Below are positions 51,401-60,450 of a stretch of 64,000 nt of DNA, piece after piece. Position 1 is the first letter of the stretch. Each line of letters begins with the position of its first letter. A model generated the notes under the pieces. It saw only the letters and a list, made by a program, of their open reading frames with translations. It was not told where the DNA came from and did no database searches. The position numbers were made by a program, and so were the translations under genes. Origin of the DNA: Spirodela intermedia (Eukaryota; Streptophyta; Magnoliopsida; Alismatales; Araceae); contig LR746271.1 of NCBI GenBank assembly GCA_902729315.2, forward strand, positions 4,360,001 through 4,424,000, in the 5' to 3' direction.

Positions 51401-52249
51401 TTTTCGTGTTTGTGCAGAATTTCATTTCTCTCCATACAATTCGCAGAAGTAACTTACCTGTCATAGTGTTCCCTCAACCTAGACCCAATTTCATTCTAAC
51501 AAAATAATTACAACACTTAGCCAAATCATTTTTTTCAAAAACCATGCCTGTTGAGAACCATTCAATAACATTCAGATCCAAGATTAAACGTAAAGTAAAG
51601 TGCTATCTACTATTAGTAACCACAGGTTCTGTTACGCATGTGTTTTTGCATTATTTCATTATTTTGATATGAGAAGGGAGATCAATCTCCATTAGAAAAT
51701 TACTTATTCATGGCGAAATTAGATATGAGAATGGAGATCAATCTCATATCCTCATTTCCGCAGAGATAAATATCCGATAGCAATCAAATTGCAAAGTCAG
51801 ATTATCTTATGAAGACCCAAATGAAGTACAACTATCGACATCAAGTCCTCCATAGACCCAAATAAAGATATAGTTCTTAACTTATGTGATTCCCTCAACT
51901 GCTTCATAACTTCTTTTCGCCAATCACCACAACCTGCATCAGTATTCCTCAAAATCTCCATCGCTGGTGGATTCGTTTGCATCATAGAGGGCAAGATCAT
52001 GGCAACTATTGATGGCATCACAGATTATTGTAAGAGTTCAATGTTGATAACTATCAGGAACTCGTACTGCTTTACCAAACTCTTCATTATTTCTACATCA
52101 ATGTTGTACTTGTTATACCTAAAATATCACAGATTAATAAGCTAAGTTACAGAGAACAATGAGCATAAAGACACATAAATGTGTATATTCATCTAAAATG
52201 ATCAAGCATTTCCGATCAATCAAAATATAGATGCATGTACTTTGTAGGT
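48421..52249 (-). pseudogene. PREP pseudogene, exons 3-6 with introns
   Basis: Exon-like segments (- strand): exon 6 at 48738-48821, 5 at 49379-49449, 4 at 49591-49723 and 3 at 49834-50003. Exons 4-6 keep source length. Exon 3 is 170 bp against 175: a 5-bp loss just after the zinc motif shifts the frame, and the motif itself is damaged (HILEH to HVMEY, losing a zinc ligand). Intron 2 homology runs from 50004 to the inserted element at 52250. Near 50870-50990 an internal segment with CCCAGTGCTTACATTTA is duplicated. Confidence 0.9.
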
Positions 52250-52915
52250 GCTGACGTGACTCAGTCATTGTTTATTAAATCACGCAAATATAAAATTTAT
52301 AAAACTAGAAATTACAAATTTTCGAATATTTAGAAGTATTTCTAAATAAATATATCAATTATAATTCAATAAAAATTCCAAAAAAAGCGGTAATTTTCTA
52401 CTCGATCATAAGGATGTAATATAATATTTGGTAATTATTCAGAATTTTTCTCAATTAGTACAATTTTCTTACAAATTTTATACTAGGAAATAAAAAGGAA
52501 ATATATTTAAAATTCACGAAAAAAAGGAAATAAGGGTGCAGACGTCAGGATGATGTCAACGCCCGGCGAACGCAAATCAGGCAAAAACAGAGTTCCGCCC
52601 GGTGATTCTTACGTAGGTGATTACAGACGACTCAATTAATCAAATTAAGATCTATAAATGCCGGAAGAATCGTAATTGAACGAAGTATAGTTTGGTAAAT
52701 TAAAATCAACAAAGTATCACTAAATGAAGCGTAAATTAAATTGAAAGTAGGAAAACAGAGTTCCGGCGTCGCGACGGCGATGTGTCGGCGATGCATCGGA
52801 ATCTTGAGCGTTCAGGAGGGTCGTCGTGTAGTGTCCACGTCCTTGAAGGCTCTCTTTAGACAAAGACGACGTGGGCAATCTCTAGATCTTCTCGCAAAGT
52901 CTAGAGATCAATGAA

Positions 52916-53194
52916 GTGAGTCGTCGAATTGTCTCCGGCGGCTGTCACCCGACGGAGCGGAAAAACGGCGACTTTGCGGCTCTCCGACGGCTGTCACCCG
53001 ACAGAGAGGCGCTGGATGGAGGTGGGACACCTGTCAGGGAGCTTCATCCTCAGGTCTGCGCAGCAAGAGGAGGCTCTTCATCGCATCTGCTACGCTCTCA
53101 AGAGGTGGCGACTGGTCTCCCGGTAGATCGTCCTCTTCCCGACGACAGCTTGTTCATTAATCAATCGGAGATGATTTACTTGATGGACTCGTGA
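52916..53194 (+). CDS. Frame shared by both copies of the 1.63-kb element, function unknown
   Basis: Read here on the + strand and at 55644-56069 on the - strand, both copies keep DFAALR.LSP.RE.LDGGG, VRELHPQV.AARGGSSSHL and RSQEVATGL.VDRPLPDD in frame despite many base changes. In copy 2 the frame runs on for 141 codons. I recognise no domain. Frame retention may come from recent duplication or GC-rich composition rather than coding. Its existence as an open frame is certain; its being a gene is doubtful. Confidence 0.2.
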   Translation: MSRRIVSGGCHPTERKNGDFAALRRLSPDREALDGGGTPVRELHPQVCAARGGSSSHLLRSQEVATGLPVDRPLPDDSLFINQSEMIYLMDS

Positions 53195-53417
53195 TCCTTT
53201 TATCGTGAATCGTTTAGCAATTTTAGTAGTAATGCTCTGCAAATTGCGTTGACGAGATTTTCGCCGATGATCCAGCGATTCTCGTTGCTTAATCCTTCAC
53301 CGGTGATCTACAAGAAAGTCACGATAATCAGATAAAAATATATGAATTTTGACTCTAGGAGGATTCGAACCCGCGCTGGTCACCCGCCTCTTCTGAGGAA
53401 GGTGTGACGGCGGTTTA

Positions 53418-53459
53418 GTCCCACATCGGTTGTATGCCGAGTTTTCGGGCGAATATATA
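53418..53459 (+). promoter_or_regulatory. Plant snRNA-type promoter: USE plus TATA at pol III-like spacing
   Basis: GTCCCACATCG (53418-53428) is a perfect match to the plant Upstream Sequence Element consensus RTCCCACATCG. TATATA follows at 53454-53459, with 25 bases between. In plant U-snRNA genes this shorter spacing marks pol III genes (U6, U3); pol II genes are about one helical turn longer. The second copy has GTCCCACATCA (55561-55551, - strand) and TATATA (55525-55520), also 25 apart. The same USE-like word can occur by chance in plant LTRs, so function is unproven. Confidence 0.5.
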
Positions 53460-53483
53460 GTAATGTTAGCTTTGTGAGTAAAG

Positions 53484-53685
53484 TCCCTTCTCTCGCGTGT
53501 ATGACCACTCTTTGCCCCATAGCTAGCTGGCCACCGGTGACGTGGAAGGGGAGTGGCGTACGCATGCCTGTCGGTCCCCAAGCCAAGCTGCTTGAGCCGT
53601 TGCTCGCGGCTAACTCCCTGACTGCGCTTCCGACCCGCTTGCGAGCTCGGCTGGCCAGCGGGTCCCCTCATTTTGCAGTATTTTT
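53484..53685 (+). ncRNA. Candidate pol III transcript of about 190-200 nt
   Basis: If transcription starts about 25 bp after the TATA, the GC-rich segment up to 53670 has no internal TTTT. It then meets TTTT (53671-53674) and TTTTT (53681-53685), as a pol III unit should. A 7-bp stem near the 3' end pairs GACCCGC (53632-53638) with GCGGGTC (53658-53664). The second copy keeps both arms (55340-55346 and 55322-55328) with a shorter loop, but has an early TTTT and would terminate at once. I recognise no known RNA (not U6, U3 or 7SL by eye). Confidence 0.25.
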
Positions 53686-53887
53686 ATTTTGATTTCTTGT
53701 TCTTCATTTATCTCAAAAGTAAGACTGTAAAAATCGTATAAAATCACATAATTACCCAAAAATTCACGTTAATCAATTGAAAACCAAAAATCATTCTTTA
53801 ACACAAATATAAGTCTATTTATCATGAGTTAAGGCTAAAACTATATTATTTTTACTAATTATTAACTCATGATAATGAAGACTTATC

Positions 53888-55099
53888 AGGTACATTGATC
53901 ACAGAAAAAAAATTCATATAAAATACAAACTTATCCTAAACTTGCACCATAGTAGACATTCATGCACACGACTAAATATTACATAAAAGAGGGAAAGGGA
54001 GGAATAAAAAAAGAAAAACAGCATTATAATCCTTACGGTAGAGTCCGGAAAACAATGCCAAAAACCTTGTTCTCATCGCCATTCTTTAATGACATAATTT
54101 CAGCGTCTATTTTCAAGTGTTTGTATAAAACTACAGTTGACTTGCATTCATCTATGACTTGCTCGGATATCTTTTCAAACCCAGGCTTTTGAGCAATACT
54201 ATTGGTTTCATCTGCACCAACCAAAGAGAAGAAAAATCAGTGTTAATGGAAAGAGTATTATGGTGTCCAAATATAAAACCTCAATTTAAATGGCCAAAAT
54301 GAAATTCATATGGTGATTTGCTTGATTATTCCCCTGCACTAAATTCGAAAATAATTTTTTAGAGATTATTTGAACTCTTTCAGATCTTATTTATAACCTC
54401 TTTCCCTTTGAATCATCTTGATTAATTTTATTAATTTTTTAACCACATTTTTGGGCTCTTAATCTGAGGTCAGACCTCATTAGTGGCTATTAGAAATTTT
54501 ACTGACAACAATCAAAGAAAATAGAAAAAAATCTTTTTTAGTAGAAGAAGTAGTGCACCATTTTCCCAAATGATAAAGAACACCAGGGGGATCAGCTGGG
54601 ACTTCAAATACACAATCTAAGGGTTTCACGTGAGCTTTTTCACCTTTCGTCAGGCATCAAACTTTTATGAAGCCAGAATCATGAATGTTGTCTGGTCTGA
54701 TCACATCTGTTGTAATGGTCTTGATAAACACCAATACCCATACATGGGAATGATTTTATTTTGATCAAATTGGCGCTTCTAGTCATACCGTTGGTCCCCA
54801 TGTTTAGTCTAGCCTTGATGATTTCAAGCTTTAAACTGCTATTTTTCAAGCTTCACAAAGTAGTTAGTACAAGAACCATCACGAGCAGTATAACAAAAAG
54901 CTCGCAGCATGATTCTATGATTACTAGTGTGAGAAATGTGTAACTTCATTCACTGATGCCTCTTGGAAGCAGACCAGTTAAGTCTAAGAAGACGCACTTT
55001 CAGACGAGGGTAAAGGGTAGACAAAGAGGAGAATAGAGGAAAGAAGAAGATACCAAGAACTGTCGCTGCAACCGCCGTCTCGCCTCTCGCCATTGACCT
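53888..55099 (-). pseudogene. PREP pseudogene, exon 2 and fused 5' region
   Basis: Exon 2 equivalent at 54037-54217 keeps the source length (181 bp) and reads EKISEQVIDECKSTVVLYKH and then ENKVFGIVFRT. Its splice acceptor is lost: CAG has become TTG just before GTGCAG. Upstream, intron 1 homology runs to about 55000, then jumps straight to the mini-exon block (about 55058-55099). The source stretch 16000-17120, with the transit-peptide exon, is therefore absent. Confidence 0.88.
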
Positions 55100-56728
55100 A
55101 TTGATAAGTCTTCATTATCATGAGTTAATAATTAGTAAATAATATAGTTTTAGCCTTAACTCATGGTAAATAGACTTATATTTGTGTTAAAAAATGATTT
55201 TTGGTTTTCAATTGATTAACGTGAATTTTTGGGTAATTATGTGATTTTATACGATTTTTACAATCTTACTTTTGAGATAAATGAAGAACAAATAAAAATA
55301 AAAATATTGCAAAACTGGGGGGACCCGCCGGGCCCGCAAGCGGGTCGGAAGTGCAGTCAGGGAGTTTGCTGCGAGCAGCAGTTCGAGCGGCTTGGCTTGG
55401 GGACCGATAGGGCACGCGTACGTCACACCCCTTCTACGTCACCGGTGGCCAGCCGGCTGTGGGGCAAGGAGTAGTTGTACACGCGAGAAAAGGGACTTTT
55501 CTCACAAAGCTAACCTTACTATATATTCGCCCGAAAAATTGGCATACAACTGATGTGGGACTAAACCCCCGTCACACCTTCCTCAGAAGAGGCGGGCGAC
55601 CGACGCGGGTTTGAATTCTCCTAGAGTCAAAATTCATATATTTTTATCTAATTATCGCGACTTTCCTGCAGATCGCCGGTGAAGGATTAAGCAACGAGAA
55701 TCGCTGGATCATCGGCGAAAATCTCATCAACGCAATTTGTAGAGCATTGCTACTAAAATTGCTGAACGATTCGCGATAAAAGGATCGTGAATCCATCGAG
55801 TAAATCATCTCCGATTGATCGACGAACAAGCCGTCGTCGGGAAGAGGACGATCCACCGAAAGACCAGTCGCCACCTCCTGAGAGCGTACCAGATGCGATG
55901 AAGAACCTCCTCTTGCTGCGTGGACCTGAGGATGAAGCTCCCTGACACGCGCCCCACCTCCATCCAGCTCCTCTCTGTTGGGTGACAGCTGCCGGAGAGC
56001 CGCAAAGTCGTCGTTTTTCCGCTCCGCCTGGGTGACAGCCGCCGGAGACGATTCGACGACCCACTTCATTGATCTCTAGACTTCGCGAGAAGATCTAGAG
56101 ATTGCCCATGTCGTCTTTGTCCAAGGAGAGCCTTCGAGGCCGTGGACACTGCACGACGACCCTCCCCCGAACACTCAGGATTCCGGTGCATCGCCGATGC
56201 ATCGCCATTGCAACGCTGGAACTCTGTTTTCCTACTTTCAATTTAATTTACGCTTCATTTAGTGATACTTTGTTGATTTTAATTTACAAAAATATACTTT
56301 GTTCTATTACGATTCTTCTGACATTTACAAATCTTAATTTGATCAATTAAATCACCCATAATCGCTTACGTAAGAATCGCCGAGCAGAACTCTATTTCTA
56401 TCTGATTCGTGCTCGCCTGGTGCTGACGTCATCCTGACATCCGCGCCCTTATTTCCCTTTTTTGTGAATTTTAAATATATTTCCTTTTTATTTCCTAGTA
56501 TAAAATTCATAGAAAATCGTATTCATTGAGAAAAATTCTGAATAATTACTAGATATTATATTACATCCCTGTAATCGACCTGGAAAATTACCGCTATTTT
56601 TGGAATTTTTATTGAAGTATAATTGATATATTTATTTAGAAATATTTCTAAATATCTGAAAATTCATATTTTCTAGTTTTATAAATTTTATATTTGCGTG
56701 ATTTAATATACAATGACTGAGTCACATC
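55100..56728 (-). mobile_element. 1.63-kb repeat element, copy 2 (inverted relative to copy 1)
   Basis: Homologous end to end with 52250-53887 in the opposite orientation. It splits the mini-exon of the inverted locus a few codons after its ATG (56740). ACCT flanks both sides (55096-55099 and 56729-56732), that is AGGT on the element's other strand. The pair forms inverted repeats separated by about 1.2 kb holding PREP exon 2 DNA, so a read-through transcript could fold into a very long hairpin. Confidence 0.75.
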
Positions 56729-57400
56729 ACCTGCCGCCATCATCAGCTCGATCCATAGGACCAGCAAGGTAGGAACTGTGCTTTAAGAAATCCCTACTGA
56801 GCTATCACTTTTGCACGACCTTCATTGTGGAAACCATACGAACGTCTAGTCCCTGCTCTGGTTCTCCAGCTGATATTGCCTGTTCGTCGCCCACTGTTTC
56901 ACTCCAGCACAACGTCAGCTCGCGCTGACCTCATCATCCTGCATGGGAGCATTGGCTCTCAAAGTCAGCCCATGATTTGTTCACCTCCCCAGCCGTCCCC
57001 AGCAAGGGAGCTGACTCGTCGCCCATTACAGCAGTCACCGCCCACTGTTTCGCTCCAGCACATCTCCTCACACTGACCTCATCATCCTGCATGGGAGCAT
57101 TGGCTCTCAAAGTCGGCCCACTATTTGCTCACCTCCCCGGCCGTCCCCACCAAGGGAGCTGACTCGTCACCCATTACAGTAGTCACCGCCTGCTGTTTCG
57201 CTCCAGCACAAAGTCGGCTCGCGCTGACCTCATCTTCCTGCATGGCAGCGTTGACTCTCAAAGTCAGCACACGATTTGTTCACCTCTCCGGCCGTACCCA
57301 GCAAGGGAGCTAACTCGTCCCCCATTGCAGTAGCCAACTCCCACTGTTTTCCTTGAGCAGAACATCGGCTCGCGCTGACTCTCAAAGTCGGCGCGGGGAG
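56729..57400. repeat. Tandem upstream units of about 148 bp, three or more copies
   Basis: CTGACCTCATC.TCCTGCATG stands at about 56925, 57073 and 57224 (periods 148 and 151). Each unit includes CTCAAAGTCRGC, a CACCTC..CGGCCGT.CC-like block and CCCACTGTTTCGCTCCAGCA. A partial fourth unit follows to about 57400. One unit-equivalent exists upstream of the functional gene (15590-15735), so the array expanded in the inverted copy, or contracted in the source. Confidence 0.85.
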
Positions 57401-58320
57401 CTGGCACGTCCCCGATTACCGAAGTACTCAAGTTGATCTACCCGGCCAGTCGCTGCATCATTACGTTGGAAAGTCGACATCACATCACTAAAAAAGATCA
57501 AAGTCATGCGTCATGTACGATTGTACAGGGGAGAAGCTTGTTCCCCAATCTTCGTAAACATACTCTTCAGTAGGAATATAACTTGTATGAAGAGGTGCAC
57601 TATTAAGCAACATCATATAGATATGATCTAACTAATAAGGTTTTGTGAGTTGTAAGTCCAATTATTTAGAGTCAATTTTTGATAAAATGAAAATGAAAAT
57701 GAATGATGAAGAAAAAAGATATATAAAGTCCTTTTAATATTTACAAATTTATATAAAAATATTGTGCAAACTGACACACATAATTCACTAAAAAGGAAAA
57801 TCAAACTTTGAATCTATGATAAATTATAATATTATATCTTTATGTCTACAAGAAAAAAAAATTGGACAACTCTTGAAGCTACAATCCTCACAATGACTCC
57901 CTTCAATCCACATAAATTATTTGAATCTATAGTGCCATCATGTTTGGCAGGGCAAAGTTGATGCTAAAAGTCGCCACACCTCTTGGCTGTGGCTGACAAG
58001 GTAGCTGACTAGTCGTCACCGATTGCAAAAGTACTTAGGTTGATATACCCAGCCAATCATTAAAAGGTCACATCATTAGATAAGAAAGTCGATAAAATGC
58101 CATGTCAAGAATGATTCACAACTCTTGAAAATATTTGTTCAGGATCTTCACATAAGTTTACTAAATTCAAAGTAGGGTATTATCTGACAACCCAATGATA
58201 GGCTATTTTCAGGAAGTTCAAAGTCATGAAAGAAGAAAACTTAAACTTTGAATCTAGGAGAAATTCTAGAATTCAAGATATTTGAGTCGACAACTAAAGA
58301 TTTAGATGACCCTTGAATAT
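57385..58320. repeat. Two tandem copies of a dispersed repeat, about 0.5 kb apart
   Basis: The GATTRC.RAAGTACTYARGTTGAT block with a following AAAGTCGA occurs at about 57412-57475 and 57998-58092. The AAACTTTGAATCTA block that ends each copy lies at about 57801 and 58250. The latter is the reverse of TAGATTCAAAGT at 15128 and resembles 63855-63880, so this belongs to a dispersed family that also marks the left end of the PREP duplication. Confidence 0.65.
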
Positions 58321-58900
58321 AAAAGGATCACATGAACCCCTACTTTAACCTAAAGGGGATATTAGAATCTGAAAGTAGAGAAAAAAACTATAAGGAGAGT
58401 AAAAATGATATTACAACTAACTTTGCTGATGTTGTTGTTTATAGATCTTTAAGACAAGTCAAAATTAGTTACACTACTCCTAAAATTCAGATCAACTAAC
58501 AATGGAACCAAAAATGTTGAAAGGAAGTTACACATGTCATCTATGCAATTTAGGCTTGTTAACTAAATTTGGATTTTCAACCTTGTTATAGGTCTTAAAT
58601 CCTTTGTACTCTAAGCTTTTAGGTTTTTGAATTGTCTTAGTTACAAATTTTGTGTCTTTCTTATTTCTTTAAACGGTTTTCTACATGAATCTGTTGTACT
58701 AAAAAGTGGTCTTGTGCATTATTACATGGCTCTACATAGTAGTAGTCATAAGAAACAGAATTTATGTTTTAAATCTGTTCATTTATAGTTGTTAACAGGG
58801 ACATAACCAGTGAAATGAATCTTACATAAATTTCTTGAGCTTAAAATTTTCACCATAACTTTTATGTTTGCAAAAGTTTGTTCTCCACCTACTAAAAAAA
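58321..58900. other. AT-rich DNA, no recognised feature
   Basis: Probably continues the decayed gypsy sequence to its right, but no motif could be read. Confidence 0.4.
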
Positions 58901-60450
58901 ATTACCACCTACATCATCTATACTTTCTTATTAAAAGTGAATAAACTACCCGCATAAAAATAAAATTGTTTTTGGTTACCTTCTACTCCATTTTAATCAT
59001 TGTTATCATTTAAAAAATGTGAACTTCACTATTTCATAAATTACTTTAATATGATTTCTCATATTGTCATCTACAATAGTTGTCTATTGATGTTTTGGCA
59101 GATTGACCAAATCTAAAATAAGTTTGGAAGAAAGATGTAACCACTTAAGAATTAAGGTTAATTTTCTGAGTAAATTACGACACATTTGGATGTGAATTTT
59201 GCTTGAGTTAATACAATTTACACCTTTTGTTTGGCCATCTCATTGGGGGTGATGTGCTACTAAATTTCAAGTAACGTATTAAATTTCTTCTAAAGATTAC
59301 ATCTCAATCAATGAAAATAGACTTTGGGACTCCATGCAAATGAATGAACTTCCTAAAAAATCAATTAGTTACTTTCAATGCATCATTTTTTATCTCACAA
59401 GACAATGAGTCATCTTAGGAAGAAAACCACAATAGTGACAACAAAGTCTGCATTATGCTATGTAAGTTGCAATCTCAATATGAAATTAAATGTCAACCCA
59501 AGGCCTAATTGGAATTGGTACTGTTATCTAGAGTAATGTTTAGACATTGCATTTTATTAACTTAATCTATTTACACCTTCGTACATGATCTTCTACTTCC
59601 TTCTCTAATTGAAGTGAAAAATAGTATTCTTCTACTAGTTGTTATGGTATCATACCCTAAATGTCCTTCTAGTGCTCCATATAATTCTTAGACAATTTTT
59701 CAATATCATCATATTTCTATTAATGCATAAATAATTTCCACAAAAAAAGCATAGTTTATGTACATGAAATCATCTAGTTAATAAACCCATCATATAGGCT
59801 TCCCAAATTTAGCCAAAAATTTCATCACTTTTGTATCGAGCTTTCAAGGATAAAATATTTATTTGGGGGATTGGGGGTGGAGGGGGGGGGGGGGGAAGAG
59901 GGGAGTCAATGGTGCTTCAAAGGTCACAAACCATTGTATCATTCTACTAAGTTGATTTACATTGCATTTGAGTCCTCTCTTATAAAAAGATTTTCTAATA
60001 AATGTAACCCATTTATAATGAATTAGATGAATATTTATTTGAATATTAGTAATGGTTAGTTGTTGGTGAGCATAAATAATATAAATTAAATTTAATAAGA
60101 TAGTTTTCCACATCTGTAAAGGTTTCTTTGAAACCATAAAATTTGAACTAATTGGTAGTTTTATTTTTACTATAAAAGTCATATGATGGCTGCATTGGAA
60201 TAATGACTTGCACTCTAATTATTACATCACATTTCAAATAAAATAGGTTTTGAAATATTTGATGTGTTTATATGGGAAGAGAGTAATTTATCATTTAGTA
60301 AAACTCATAGTAGCTTCCTTTACCAAAGAACGTTTTGCCATTTTTGTGGAATTATTGATCAAAGTTTAGTGATAAATTTTAAAATGAAAATGAGACAATC
60401 TTTGTAAACTATTCTTCAAATTGGGTTTCTTTTCTAGCAATCATTCTTGG
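58900..60450 (-). pseudogene. Decayed Ty3-gypsy RNase H and integrase on the - strand
   Basis: On the - strand, an RNase H tail (KWVTFIRKSFYKRG then NQLSRMIQW; about 60015-59930) is followed leftward by an integrase zinc-finger tail (EDHVRRCK, about 59600-59570). The integrase core remnant FFRKFIHLHGVPKSI (about 59370-59310) follows, with SPPMRWPNK near 59245. LHGVPKSI is a hallmark of plant gypsy integrases. Stops and frameshifts are frequent. It is a different element from the one at 33.7-35.7 kb. Confidence 0.7.
59865..59903 (+). repeat. G-tract cluster, potential G-quadruplex
   Basis: Five G runs of 5, 5, 2, 14 and 4 bases lie within 39 bp, inside the decayed gypsy sequence. This fits a G-quadruplex pattern on the + strand. 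Confidence 0.7.

Larger units (their letters stand above)
52250..53887 (+). mobile_element. 1.64-kb repeat element, copy 1, with snRNA-type promoter; inserted in pseudogene intron 2
   Basis: The same element occurs inverted at 55100-56728 (1.63 kb). Copy 1 interrupts the PREP intron 2 equivalent at a site matching source position about 18387. AGGT stands on both sides (52246-52249 and 53888-53891), consistent with a 4-bp target duplication. It has an AT-rich left third and a GC-rich middle with a conserved but unrecognised frame (52916-53194). Next come a box-B-like GGTTCGAATCC on the - strand (about 53355-53365), a USE/TATA pair, and a GC-rich segment ending at T-runs. No transposase or polymerase is encoded. 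It could be a solo LTR or another non-autonomous element; family unknown. Confidence 0.75.
37730..57860 (-). repeat. Inverted, decayed copy of the PREP locus
   Basis: Read on the - strand from 57860 to 37730, this repeats the order of the source arm 15100-29950. Insertions are two copies of a 1.63-kb element (52250-53887 and 55100-56728), a copia-plus-duplication block (about 41486-43905 with the second exon 13-17 block), about 1.1 kb of unrelated DNA at 47290-48410 replacing exons 7-12, and expanded upstream tandem units. The source and copy 3' ends are separated by about 7.8 kb, so the whole is a palindrome-like arrangement of about 43 kb. Confidence 0.87.

Noticed and set aside
53340-53430. 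A tRNA gene on the - strand, suggested by GGTTCGAATCC
   Set aside because: No A box, acceptor stem or anticodon arm could be folded by eye; reported only as a box-B-like motif.
54033-54224. Captured PREP exon inside a Pack-MULE with long terminal inverted repeats
   Set aside because: The DNA outside both arms continues the PREP locus collinearly, so the arms are separate insertions of one element into the inverted copy rather than the ends of a single transposon.
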